This document shows positions 1 through 12,900 of a stretch of 64,000 nt of DNA, one piece after another. The position numbers and the translations under genes are program-made. Source of the stretch: Lingula anatina (taxonomy: Eukaryota > Brachiopoda > Lingulata > Lingulida > Lingulidae). The notes below the pieces were generated by a model. The model was given only the letters and a program-made list of their open reading frames with translations, ran no database searches and was not told where the DNA came from. Numbering within the stretch: the stretch's first letter is position 1; the number at the start of each line of letters is the position of its first letter. Location of the stretch: positions 575,522 to 639,521 of the forward strand of contig NW_019775857.1 of NCBI RefSeq assembly GCF_001039355.2, in the 5' to 3' direction.

Positions 1-562
1 TCTCTCCTTGTGGCGCTATGGTTAGAGGTAATCCAGGTATTGGTAAGGGGTGTCCATATGGCGGCCAGAAGGAATCATAGTCTCCGTAACTGCCGAAATA
101 GTTATGTGATTCCATATCCTCCAGTGGCTGGGTTGCAGTTTCGAAAGGATCAGTGGCATTGAAAGTTCCGTCATGAACTCCAGACGCACCTGCAATAGAT
201 GACTCACTTGTAGCTATTTTAGCAGCATCGAATTTACTAGAATTCGAGGAACCATCTCCGTGCTCGTTTGTCTGTGGCGAAGGGCTGATTGTTAAGTTGT
301 TGGGGTCTTCTATGGCATTGGCTGTTACGTTACTAAGTGTGTGCATGGACTTCTCCGTAATTTGGCAAGGAGTGACAGAAGTCAAGTCTTCAAGAGCACT
401 ATTATTCTGAAAGGACTCGTTTCTTGCTTGTCTGTCCCTGTCTTCGGCGCGTTTGTTCCTTACGTTGCTATGTTGTTTATGGATTTCTATGGCACCAGTC
501 AGGGTAAAATTAATATCTGTCGTGGTCATAACGAGAAACAACAAGTTCATCATCCACGCCAT
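1..562 (-). CDS. N-terminal part of an unidentified secreted protein (runs off left edge)
   Basis: An uninterrupted reading frame starts at the ATG at 562-560 and stays open to the window edge (187 codons, no stop). The first about 23 residues (MAWMMNLLFLVMTTTDINFT) look like a signal peptide. Shortly after comes a furin-like RNKR site (motif R-x-K-R). The rest is rich in S, T and N with many N-glycosylation sequons (NFT, NES, NNS, NVT, NLT, NSS, NAT, NHS) and a short aromatic/Gly segment (FGSYGDYDSFWPPYG). No known domain is recognised. The composition suggests an extracellular, heavily glycosylated or matrix protein, possibly proteolytically processed. The 3' part lies outside the window, and an internal intron near the edge cannot be excluded. 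Confidence 0.6.
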   Translation of the reverse strand, partial: MAWMMNLLFLVMTTTDINFTLTGAIEIHKQHSNVRNKRAEDRDRQARNESFQNNSALEDLTSVTPCQITEKSMHTLSNVTANAIEDPNNLTISPSPQTNEHGDGSSNSSKFDAAKIATSESSIAGASGVHDGTFNATDPFETATQPLEDMESHNYFGSYGDYDSFWPPYGHPLPIPGLPLTIAPQGE

Positions 563-3283
563 GATGGTTTGTAACACGCTTGGGCAGCTTGTACTATATA
601 TGAAAATTCTTTTTTATGACCTTGATTTTTCTTGTGAAACTTCACAAATTCCGAAGTCTCCTTATTGTACCTTGCACAGGCAAAAGATCAAGCATAAAAT
701 GTTTTTCAGTGATTTAGGTTTACGCCTTGCGGACTTCGAAGGTCTTCATCCCCTAACACGTTGTCTATGTGAATACTATTAGTACAGTATTTTACGTTTC
801 TTTGAGCGTAACGAATTAGAACATAAATAAGTATATATTCCAATTGGCGACCTTGATGTTCCGTTGGACTTTCCAAAATAAACGTCGTTTGCACGTAAAT
901 GTATGCTTACTTCGACGAAATTTTAAGTTTGAATTCTTTGATGATCAACGAATAATTTGATACTCTTTTACAGGTACCGTGGCAAATACGGTTAGCATTT
1001 ACAAAGGTCATGACAGTCTTATTATTACCAGAGTATTCTGTTCCAGTTCCTATGAGACTCTTGGTATTAGTGGCGCATACGTCAAGAATTCTCCCAGTAC
1101 TATGGAACAAGGAGGTTACAACACAGATCCTATTGCATGTCGTAGACACCTGACCCCTCTTTCTTTGCAAAGAAAAACAAATATCTGATTAGACTGTGTT
1201 TGTTGGCGTATTAAATAAATACACTGATATCATTTTACACTTTTGTAAACGTTTTAAATTTTTGCTTTTTATGGTGTCTTCTGAAATCTTACTAGCATGT
1301 ACACCTTATATATATACATATTCTGAGCAGCGTCCGCTTATGTCCTTTAGAATGATGGCAGACAGATCAATCGACAACTTCTTAACGTACATATGTATGT
1401 ACGGTGGCATGCGCCTTTCCGTGATTAATGAAACATAGTTTGAGCAACGTTTTTCTGTATGTTTGTCTGTTCTTTTTTTTGCCACTACATACACATGTAT
1501 CAACTGATGCGACCTTTTTATAACGCACTGTTACTGCGCTGTCTTTCCTTTGCTCTTAAAAAGTGCCTGGTCTTAAATGTGAAGCATGCCCCGTCTTAAA
1601 AGGTCATTTTCGGCAACGTGGACACTGCCAGACGGTTGCCAGTACCGATCGAATTCCGTGGTAAAGTTGTATGAAATACACTTAAGGACTCACCCTTATG
1701 TTATATGAAGGATCGAAGGTGCGTCTTATGATAAGAACTTGCTCCAATGAACTTATTTCCAACCGTGGGTGCCTTTTCTTCTTGAAATGGAAACATTTAT
1801 ATACCACGAAATAACATCGTGTGAATAGGGATGCAATGGGTGCGCCTGTCAAATTTATATAGGGACCTTTACATTAAAATTAAGACAAAACTACGTTATA
1901 TCCCATGGGCAGGGTAGTGTAATACCTTCATGGTATCGAGTCAGTCATGTGAATACTAATTATTTTCATGATTAGTCCAAATAAGCCATTTATCAACCCA
2001 GTTCACTTCTTGATAAGACTTTTGTATATCAGCAAAGATCAATCATCTCCTTGTAATGGATACCCCAATTTAAATGAAACGCACGACATACGCAGGATCG
2101 GTTATCATTCATTTAGACNCAAGTTTGCTGCAAACTTTTCATTTTGCTAAGGGTCGTCTTTCTCATTGTTAACTTTTAGCACTAAGTGTCCAGGCAATCG
2201 GAGTTGCTTTATTGTTGGTAATATTTTATCAACGTTGCATTTGTGAGGGTGTGGTTATCACTAATCAAGTCGTGTGTTTTAATAGGCCATTTAGGCAAAA
2301 CATACAATATTGGTGCGTTAACGGAGTGTGTTTTTGGTAACGTGAACATGTTTTCGGCGATAGTAACCAGACATAATTTTATTTTCACAATATTCATATA
2401 ATATTATGGTACTGGTCCATTTTTACAAGACCATGTCCTATCAATATGTGAAATAACTATGGTTTTAAGCTACAAATGAAGTAACAGGGTTATGTCACTC
2501 TGCATATTGAGCCACAAACCAAGTTTTTTTTTATTTATTCTTCTTTTACATATGCAAAAACTTACTCTTCTCGGAATGGATATTAATTAAAAAAGACAGC
2601 TAGGCCAGTCAGGCGCCCGACTGCTTGATCACACATGAAGGCAATAAAACAAAAACATTCAAAGGGCATTTAATTAATACCACTTGTGCTTCGTGCAAAA
2701 CCACTAAAGATTAATTTCATTTGGGCCCACCGTACCTTTTGCACACCTGTATCAAAATAGTTATTACTTTGTCTGATTGGCAACAACCGCAACGAAAACG
2801 TAGGCCTACCGTGGGTTATTACGGTTTCTGTGTCGTGAAATCGGATTGATGATTGTTCTGCTATGCTTGTGTTTGCCACGCGGGCATGTGAACACTCACA
2901 AGAACGCAAAAGCAGCCAACAACATAGTTATTAAAAGGCACATTTCATAAAAACTTGAATGAATATGTAAGCTCAAAAATACATATGAAATGACATAAAA
3001 ATGAAATCACATAAAATACACAGTTCATCATTATTGTTCTGATTCCTCAAGTATCTCCAGTGAACTCTCAAATTCAGTGAAACTCTAGTGGAAAATTAAA
3101 AAAAAATGGGGAATTAATTGGGGAGGGGGATAAATATTGTCACAAATGTTCAATTAAAACCGTGGAAATGGACGTCTCACGAGCTATCGATTGTTATGGC
3201 AGATATATACATGTACATCTAAACTGGCCCTCTCAGTGAGAAAGTACAAAGTTTCCATTTGACCACAGACGTACCAACGAAGC

Positions 3284-3354
3284 TCGAATGGCTCCGTGGT
3301 AACACCGTCGTCTTGGACAAAGCTAGATACTGTACACGGGTTCGAATCCCAAGA
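3284..3354 (+). repeat. tRNA-like module (SINE head or tRNA relic) 1
   Basis: An A-box-like TGGCTCCGTGG at about 3289 is followed about 50 bases on by a perfect B box inside gggttcgaatccc (3338-3350). This is the internal Pol III promoter layout of a tRNA or tRNA-derived SINE. The flanking acceptor stem is not convincing, so a SINE head or decayed tRNA pseudogene is more likely than a functional tRNA. Confidence 0.5.
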
Positions 3355-3453
3355 TGTTGGCGTGATCTTTTTTGTTCGAAATAATTTCCAAAATTTGAGT
3401 TTGATTACTATAAGAGGAAACTAATACCCACGGAAGGTGGGTGGGTCTTTGAC

Positions 3454-3540
3454 GGCGCAGTCGGTAGCATGCTTTGTTGCAAAAAACAAATCAGGCCATT
3501 AGCAAACCATGGTAACGACAAGTCAGGAGTTCGAATCTCA
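3454..3540 (+). repeat. tRNA-like module (SINE head or tRNA relic) 2
   Basis: A second A-box-like stretch (ggcgcagtcggtagcatg, 3454-3471) and B box (gagttcgaatctc, ending 3539) lie about 165 bases downstream of the first module on the same strand. The A-B spacing is wider than in a normal tRNA. A run of A follows at about 3637. Together with module 1 this suggests one composite or two nested tRNA-derived SINEs. Confidence 0.45.
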
Positions 3541-5555
3541 GATGACGCATGTCACTTCACCACAACAATGAGGTAGCCCAGCAATCGAAAACGAATGCAG
3601 ACTCTCGTGGGTCCGGGCAAATCATCTTTTGCATAAAAAAAACGGTATAGTTCAGAATTAGTGATTGATTTTACAACAATTTATTGCTTGTTATTATCAT
3701 AAAGTCTGCGTCGTCAATTTTCTCTTCACTTTAAAGTCTTAAAAATGATACTTATTGGTAATGGTCATTGATCTCTATTCTTCACCAACTACACAACAGA
3801 TCACACTTGAATTGAGTCAATATCTTACACGACATGGCGACATGCATGCCATATTGCCCTTTCATCTAAAAAATCTGCTCGTTGGGATTATCAGTAAGAA
3901 AAGATTTTTTTTCAAAAGTAACGTCGCCGCTATTGCTTTACTTAATCATACATTTTGTTTTTTATGCCTCCCTTTGACCTTGCTTATCAAGACTGTACAT
4001 ATATTCATACAGTACCCGGATTACTTCACAGTGAAATGGTAAAGACTACTGACAACTAAAACCGCCTATTTGTGAACCGCTTTGGCTTTCATCGTGCTCA
4101 ATAACGTCACAGGTGAAGCCAAACGTAAACCTAGTGTAAAAGACATTTAGCTCATTTTGTGTTTATTTATGTCGTCATCCTACTATGACTGCAGCTGCGA
4201 ACTCCTCATTTGCCCAATTCTACCATCCACGTTACTGGGTAGCGATATAACGAAGCGTTACTCGGGCGTAGTTAAGACGATCATTTTTTTGTCTTGGTGC
4301 AACGGACGTAAGCAGGGTGAATAAACCCGCACTGACGCCAGGCGCTGCGGTTTACGACAGATTTACGCCCGTTGGTGCAACCGGACGCTGGTGAATAACA
4401 TCCATTGATACTATCTTAACGATAACATTTTGGAGATGTCATCTGACGATATGAGACATGGTGATCTGTGTCGTTCTATTACCTTCAGTTGTGTTTTATT
4501 GTGTATTTTGTATCCATAATGGCTAACAACAATGTTGATGACCCCAAATGGAGGTCATCAGGACGGCTTTATTGTCCAATGTGACGTGTTGTCATTCTCT
4601 CTTGGTAAACCGACAGTTTAAGAATAGCGTCGAAAATTGCCTTTTGTGTTGGTAATTGGCGACGACCTTGTCACTGTTGACCAAATATGTGAAACAAATT
4701 GCACGTTTATACCAGCAGTGACTTTGACAATGAATATCCACCCATCATTAAAGTGATAAACATATATATCGTACTCTGCGTCATACTCTTGTGATCATGT
4801 ATGGCTTCAGACCTGCGCTAGATGGCGCCCGAGAGCATGCGCTATATCTGACCGGTGAGCTAGAAACGTTTTGAGAGAAGAGTCGTCATTTGGTTTCAGA
4901 TATTTTATATGCCTCACTATAGGATTGATAAAGGTAAAGAACGGACAACTATGGCACCAAAAATGAATTCTCTACTATCCACAATAATTTATTGTATAAA
5001 ATTGAACTACTGGTAGACCTAACTGACACGAAAAAAAAAAAAAGAAAGAAATTCGGTGGTGTACTCTTATAATAAATGTAACAAATAACACGTTCTTTAT
5101 TGATAATGATGAAGACAATGGAAATTATCTCTGGATTGATTTATGGATACCCCCACTATAAGAAACATACACAAGACTGCCTGTAATTGTTCGATGAGGT
5201 TTAATTTTCTTATGTTTTTTCTCAGAAGTGTACAAAGATTGATACATGTTATATAATTAAGGTATGCTCATCTTTATCCCACTTTTATTTAGATTTAAGA
5301 AAATTCTCCCGTCACAGGCAGTTTTCTTATTACAATGCTGGATAACCATTTGGCACAAAGTTGTCTTTTAAAGTGTAAATACAATTGTTTAACGTTGACA
5401 ATAGACCTAACTTCATAAATATATTATATGCATTTCTATGATTAAAAAGTTCAAAAAAGTCACGTGTTCACGTATATGAAATTTATTACAGATATATTAA
5501 AAAAGGAGCGGTTACTTTTCAACCCCTACCAGTTTCAATATTATTATCAGTAATT

Positions 5556-5941
5556 ACCTCCGCCAAGGAGGTTATGTTTTCACCCGGTTTGTTTGTTTGT
5601 TTGTCATCAACATAACTCAAAAAGTTATCGATGAATTTCGATGGAATTTTTAGGGTAGGTCAGAAATGGGTTAACTTAGCAGTTATTAGTTTTTGGTGGT
5701 GATCTGGATCAAGAATCAATTAATAATCAATTATAAAAAATAAAAAACTAAGTTATGGACCGATTTTGATGAAATTTTCAGGAACTGTCAGAAGTGGGTC
5801 AAGGAACAGATGATTAGTTATTGGTGGTGATCCGGATCAATAATCAATCAATAATCAAAAATAATAAAACTAAATCATTATAGAATGAAAATTTAGGGGT
5901 GAAACGGCATTGGATGGAGACTTTGCTGCCTTGGCGGAGGT
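5556..5941. mobile_element. Non-autonomous inverted-repeat element (about 386 bp)
   Basis: The element begins with acctccgccaagg (5556-5568) and ends with the reverse complement ccttggcggaggt (5929-5941). The interior holds two related sub-blocks, each with an 'agttat...gatgaattt/gatgaaattt' stretch and a 'ggtggtgatc(t/c)ggatcaa' stretch, and no coding capacity. I recall this kind of sequence, including the following ctgcgctct...gagtgctttt tail, as a widespread short repeat in animal genomes; that part is memory, not computed. Confidence 0.6.
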
Positions 5942-6236
5942 CTGCGCTCTCTGAGTGCTTTTCTAGTTTCAATATATGTTCATATATAGGTGATAAATAT
6001 TTGGTGTCAGTATTATATAGCTATTGAAAATTGGTGAATCGTCCCTTTACTTCAAAGGTAAATGAGTCAATGGTTTTAGAAATCTCGTTTTAATGGATAA
6101 ACGTCCCCTTTACTGATGACAAATGATGCATATATCAAAATGAATTCTTACATAATTTCTTTTTCTTTCTTGGCGTGCTCCTAGTACTTATCAAATCAGT
6201 CCTGTGTCTGTGTTAAGTAGTGTGGGACCTTTCAGA

Positions 6237-6351
6237 TTTTTTGATTCCGAGGTAAAAGAGCAACGCATTTTATCTTCCTCCAGTGAATTTTCTTGACATT
6301 TCACCGGAAGAAGATAAAATGAGTTGATCTTGAGAAAAATGAATCGAAAAA
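6237..6351. repeat. Long imperfect hairpin
   Basis: Arms 6261-6288 and 6299-6326 are almost perfectly complementary (caacgcattttatcttc paired with gaagataaaatgagttg) around a loop of about 10 bases. Complementarity resumes in the outer flanks (ttttttgattc at 6237-6247 with gaatcgaaaaaa at about 6340-6351). It could be a small foldback transposon or an expressed hairpin RNA precursor. Confidence 0.5.
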
Positions 6352-9313
6352 AAAAAAAAAAAACACACTAGTGAGAATGCCACTTTCTGAATATGGCAAA
6401 TTAAACGGAAAAGGTATTTGCCGTGCGGTTTTCCCTAATGTGTATTTAAGTATTTGGTGATTCGAGAGAAGATAAAATACTTTTTTTTAAATATTAATAG
6501 TAACAAGGCCGAACATATATCAAACCTGAGCTTAAAGTTGGACAAGGAGTGTAATGTGCTTATTATCCTTAAGGGAATATTGCAGCAAACTGTCCTTAAA
6601 AGTAATGATGAAGGAGGACAATGGTGGTTAGCTTCCATCATTATTATCTTAGTAATTCAATTAAAAGTGTTGCGGTGAGACTAAAATGTCATTGACATTT
6701 AATCATAAAGCGTCAAATCCAGAATGTTAAGTGAGGGGGGGGGGGGGGGCTGGTGGTAATGGTGAAATACCTTTGAAGTATCTCTTCGTTTTCTTAAGCG
6801 CAGCCTCCGCTTCGACTCCTTTCCCGTCATTTTGTCAACGCGGTTGTCTAAAGATGTTTAAAATATCGTTTCATGTTATAGACAAAATGGGCTTGTGGGG
6901 TAGTTAGGAAAGTCTGGCGCTCCGGAGACGTTCTAAGCGAAGACTTCAATCGGACACGCCATGCCAAATTGACTGCCATTATTTGACATAATTGAAAAGC
7001 AGCACTCATTATGTTTTAGATAGGAGATAAACGTTGATGTGTTGTAGGTTTTATATGCCTTGATTTTATGAAGTGTATCGAATACATTTCATTCGTTAAT
7101 CATTAAAGACAAATTGAAAACTAAATTAAAGACGTTTCATTATTGTGGTTTAAATTAATATAAGACGCAAAAGTAAGCCATTTTCTTCTAGCATGATGAG
7201 AAATAAATAAAAGCTTCATTCCTATTTATTTAACAGCCAGACTCTTTAACAACTCTTCATTTACAATATTAGAGCCGAGGGCCAGTATTATTTCAAATCT
7301 ATAAGATATTGGTCTGCAATGAGGCACACAGTGGCGACGCTCGGTCCTGTTACCACGCTTTTTCCTTCATTGAACTCTTCTCTTGTTTTATCTAATAAAG
7401 AGATCAGTTGGTCTAATGAATGGTATCAAAACATTAAGAACAATTTTTGTGTATTTGTTCTGTGCTACAAAAAGGATAAACATGTGAGACAGCGTCTTAT
7501 TTTTATTTTAATTTAGAAACAAATTGCATTATATACAAGAGTAAACTATATTAAAACAAGGACATAACTAAATAATATCATACATAGAAAGAGATCACAT
7601 GTCCACAAAATATCATTAAAGTGGCAGTTTGTGAGATTTCCCTTCTTAGAATCTTTAAAATTTTCCATCAAATAGCCTGCTGTCATTTTACAAATATAGC
7701 ATTTATCCTGTATAATGGAAAAGATATCCCCCTCTAAAAAACGAATAATGTGTAATTCGTCTTGAAAATGCAACAAAATGCGTGCAACTATCGACTAATT
7801 GCAAGTCAAAGATGAAAAGTAGTCTTTAAATCGATATATATATATATGACAAATGTTTGAAGATGGCACTCGTCGCCTTAATTGTAGGCCAGTACTTAAA
7901 TACTTGTCGGAGACGACACTAATAGTGCTTATACTTAATCAGGTGCACCTTAAACCAGAAGAACGATGTCTATGAGTTTTTAAAGCAAGGCTTTTTTTGC
8001 AATGTAACACAAATAAATTTCTTTTAAAGGAGAGATGATTGAAGACGTCTTTTTTAAATTATCATCTTCGCATACCAAAAAGTCTATCTCTGAGCCAGGA
8101 GGGTTTTATATATTGACAGGTATAATTTTGAATGCACAAAACGCTAATCGTATCATAATTTATTTTATTTTATTTGTAGTGATTACAACGAAAAAAGATG
8201 GGGTAATTTTTGAATAACGACAAAATTCGTGATGGGAAAGTTTTAAGCAATTTAATAAACGGATCTGTTTATGCTCTAGTTTTATGATAATTGTTAGTGA
8301 AATCTTGTCACCTGTTTTATTATACATTAACTCTTCGTGGTTTAGAATTATGTATATTTTTCTCTTTTAATCATAATTTACTTTACCACACAACTGGTGT
8401 TTCTTCTTTAACGCCACTGCCACATATAACTTAATGCTTGCCGTCTTGGAAAAAAGGGGGAAAAGAAGGTTTCCATTTCATTCTATACCAAGAAGGGAAT
8501 TACAGATAATAATAATCATTTCATGTAGAATCAAAATCTATCAACTTTCATCGAGCTACTTATCAATCGTGGCGTTCCTAGAGTGACGTCACTCACGGTT
8601 CACGTGTCACGCGATTTCCTTTAATCTCAGCGGTCAGAGAATTAGTCATAATTTCCTTACAAATATTGCAATAGATAATGCTATTTGTAAATTGATCGAA
8701 ATTAAGATATCTTTTATGAGCTAGAATATACTAAAAGACTAATTATACAGTTACGAAAGGCCCTTTATTAACACACGTAAAGCCGCAGAAGAGGATACTG
8801 AGTATTTGGAAATTTAGAATAACTTACCGGTAAGTGAGAAATGACTTGCTAGTAAGCATGTACTTATTACTTGCAAAAAATTTATCCAAGATTCATTTAA
8901 AGACACAGGTTCTAAGACACGATTTTTGGCCTTTTTTAAACTTATGGAGTCGAAGATGAGCTTTACTAAAAGGAAACTAGAAGATCTAACTGAGCAATCT
9001 GTATTCAAACATACGCATCAGATACAATAAAATTACACATTTTATTAATGGAATTTCTGTCCTAAAAGTCTTATTAGAAGTATGGGTTATACGTGTACAG
9101 ACATTGACATGTAGATGTAGTTTGGGTAACACAGAATGATTATGTAATTATGCAGTGACGCAAGTAATTCATACGCATTTTGCTCAATATAACGCATTTT
9201 CTGAAATAAAAATGGTTAAAATTCACTATGACAGCATTACACAAACGCGCGTGCTCGCCCGACACGCACAAAACCACCGTGTATTTCTTCTTACACAAAT
9301 ATTTGTAGATTTC

Positions 9314-9326
9314 GCGCCTGCGCAGG
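9314..9326. promoter_or_regulatory. NRF1-like GC-rich site
   Basis: gcgcctgcgcagg fits the NRF1 consensus (YGCGCAYGCGCR) with one mismatch. It lies about 600 bases upstream of the ATG of the TSP1 gene in the only locally GC-rich stretch, so it may belong to that gene's promoter. The transcription start is not identifiable. Confidence 0.25.
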
Positions 9327-9919
9327 AGGCTCTTCCCTCTACTGGCCAGGAGTCGAAGGTTATCAGATAGAGTGAGTGGCGCAGTGCTCTACCTGAGAAT
9401 TCATTAGCGGTCCCTTGCTCCCACTAAATGAGGGCAAGGCACACACAGTGGTCGTTAACGGGCCTCTTATAAGGACGGCGCGTTTGTCGTGTCGGCTGCT
9501 CTAAAACAGGGTGCTGCGCATCGGCGAAACGTCTTTTGGCACCGGGCAGGGGCGAGTCACCCCCAATATAGTTTTCTTGACTTTGGTGCTCGTGAGGAAG
9601 TCTGATTTAGAATTTCCTGAACGTGCGTTAAGTCAGCTGCAATAAGCGGTACAAAAGGCAAGGACAAGTCTGAATCAACCAAACCCTGTTAAAAAGAGTC
9701 AACAGAAAATTTTCGTATTGGCATCCAGAAATTTGTTGGAGAACGAACACGCTCGGGTTGCAGCCTAGTGATTCTTCAACTACACCGCGGATTTTTTCAC
9801 TCAGCCTCAGACAAAACCTCACACACCACTTGATCGGTTTCGACAAGGGAGCAAAAGAGGAAACAACCGTCAGACTTGGCACCAATATCAATATCTCAGG
9901 GATATTTCTGTCGACCATA

Positions 9920-12900
9920 ATGGAGAAAGTTACTTTAATTGGACTATGTGCGTTGGTAGTGGCGTCATTCACAAGCACATCTGCGGAGCCAAGTAAGTAC
10001 AGAACAACTGAGGTAGATATTAGCCAAAAAATTAAGTTTATAAATTCGTTCAGTACGATCGATGCAACTTCGTGAACCAACAATTTCACTGTATATTGCG
10101 TTGCGAAATACGCACTTTGTTATAAGGAGAGAGAGAGAGAGAGAAAGAAAGAGAGAGAGAGAGGGGATGCAGGGGCGGATCCAGAACTATTTACTGACAG
10201 TCTTCCAAATTATCTTTGTTGATTCATCCTTCAATTTTGACCGTCTTCAAACATGAAAAATTGGATACCCGTCAATGTAAACTTGAAAATCTGACCGTCT
10301 TCCGGAAGACCCAGAAGACGGCCTAAATCCGCCCCTGGGATGACATTACTAGATTCCATTTAAGGTATTCTTTACATAATTCTTAAACCAAATTAAATTT
10401 ACCCCAAGGAAAAATTCTCCTAGTCACGAATCATTACAAATCGTCGTTCATTTATTATAAAATTAAAAAAAAAAAAAAAAACATTTTTGAGGATCCACCG
10501 TTTTTATTAGGAGATACTCAATAGAAAAGATTGTACTAATACAAAAAATATGACTTTTGGTTATTTTAAAAAGTGTACAGAATACCCCAAAATTATCAAT
10601 TCGTCTTTCTGCTTTAAATACACTTGGACAAAATGTCAGCATAAAGATGTGCATCAAATAGCATATTTCAGTGTCATGTAATGTAATCCTCCGGTCCTTC
10701 ATTAGCACAGGAGTTACATAGTGTACACGGTAATTAAGGTGATGAATGCTAATCGTTTATCGTTAACATACATATCTGATGGGAAAGCCAGGCATATCAA
10801 ATTTCCATCATAGCTTAATCCCTTTGAAAGTTAAGTGCACTTTTTTTAATTTCATATCTGAAACTGAAATAGCTAACAGTATATGTTTGATATTTTAATA
10901 TTACATAATACAAAATAAATGTAACATATACCCTTATTACATAGATTTTGACACCGGTTTGTTGTGTGGAATGCAAGCGAGAATGGGTATATGTAGGTAT
11001 TTATATGAAAAACAGTGGAAAAAACCAAAGAATTTAGCTGAAAATGGATTTCATGCTATGCAAAGGACGCTGATAAACTTAAACATTAAATAGGCGTTTT
11101 GTTTCTGAACAACACCCATTTGCAATGAGCGATTATTCCCTAGAGTAAAACTGATGAATAAAAACAAAACACACTTCGGCACGACAAATATGAGTTATTA
11201 GTACAACTCCAAGCACTAATCATCCATTAGAGTTTATCTTTCTTCCTCCTGTTTAAAGCACTTCCCCTATGGGTGTGGTAGCGATAGTCATACGAATCTA
11301 ACAATATACAGTGGGGTATTGTTTTGGGGGATGGCCATTACTAGCCCCAATGACGTGAGATATGTGGCGTGGATAGGGGGTTGAGGTCAGATAAATTGAC
11401 CGACACGTGTTTATGGTACGGTAAATCGTGGCCTATAGGTGTAGACACGCGTGTCCGATCTTCGGAAATTTCGACTGGAGATGTGAAATTCGTTCGCTGC
11501 GGCTGTACTTCAGTCTTGCGCACATGTGTGTGTGCGTATTTGTGCGTACGCGTGTATGTGTGTGTGTGATTAGTTTTTAGTGCTGATTTTGTGTACATGT
11601 GTTGGCTCCCATATAAAGCGCACGCACGCTTGTGTTTGTGTTTGTTTGTGGTTACGTGCCTACGTGCGCGTGTTTGAGAGAAAGATAATCACTGGACGAA
11701 ACAATGAGGACAGCACCTCTCTGGTTTATTTCCCCATAGGCAGCGGCTAACTGGACGTTTGTTTTATGATTTATTCTATATAAATAAATTTGACTGCCCC
11801 TTGACATGAGATGTTGTTGGTTACAGCGACCATGAACTCAACAGAAAACATCAATTACATTCCGTCTCCGTTATAATTGATCTCGACATGTTCTTATAGG
11901 AATGTCCTGGCCATCTAAATACAGCTCAGACGATGCGTGAGGCAATAAATTTCAAACGTATACACTGGCCACATGTATTACATTGTATTCCGAACTGTTC
12001 AAATAGCGTCATGGTTCCTTCGTGTTTAAAACTTAATGCTTTCGTATAACATGATAAGAAAATAATTAAAACAACACTGAAAAACATTTTCTATATTTAA
12101 CCGTTTAGTACCAATTGTGTGTTTCTTTGGGTGATATATCGTTTAATACTTCGCATATTGGCCACACATAGGCAGGACAATAGTGTATTATTCCAGCATT
12201 CTTGCGGTAAGAAGACAGTAAGGAAAACAACAGTGCAATGTCACGCGTGTTTTTAAATATTTCACATATCGTCAATGCACCGAATATAACCTAAACCGAT
12301 TAAAATACTTTTTTTAATGGCCATCAAATATCATATAATGCGTTTAAAAATTACGTTAATTTATACAATTTTTGTACAATCCATCTTTTTTCAATTGCAA
12401 ATAATCATCATTGCATGACGTGAAAGGAACAATTTGAATGAGAAAGGAATTTTGGTACCTTAAAGAACATGTCCCATCACTCTAGATACATATAATTGGG
12501 AACACCATTAACCGCATACAATCAGCTAAAATCTGGAAGTGCAAGATATTCAACTTCATTATTTAGTGAGCTAGTGGAGTGCTTAGAAGACCTCCCTGTA
12601 TGAAATCAAAGATAACTATACTTAATTAAAACATTACACATTAAAACATTACACATTAAAATTAACACGACACATTAAAATCTTTACACAGTTGTTCAAG
12701 ACAACTGATTCTCATACTGGAAACAAGGCAGGTATAATGTTAGCCATATTGTTAATTAGTGATCTAGATTCTTAATTTCCTTTATAGTTTAAATGAGAAC
12801 TACAGGTATGGAGAAGAATGATGGTTGCGTTAAAGACGTGCCCCTCGCCGTAGTATATCTTTGTTCCATTTTTCCTTATCTCACTCCCTTCTTCTCCACA

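Larger units (their letters stand above)
563..9919. other. Intergenic region, no supported gene
   Basis: Open frames here are short (under 100 codons), show no family resemblance and lack matching splice signals. It holds two tRNA-like Pol III modules near 3.3-3.5 kb, an inverted-repeat transposon at 5.55-5.94 kb, a long hairpin near 6.24-6.35 kb, a run of G at about 6736-6750, and GC-richer DNA from about 9.3 kb that probably contains the promoter and 5' UTR of the downstream TSP1 gene. One ambiguous base is at 2119. Confidence 0.6.

Noticed and set aside
9628-10089. 153-codon minus-strand frame over the TSP1 signal-peptide exon
   Set aside because: Antisense to a signal peptide exon with a good donor; no domain, no splice logic.
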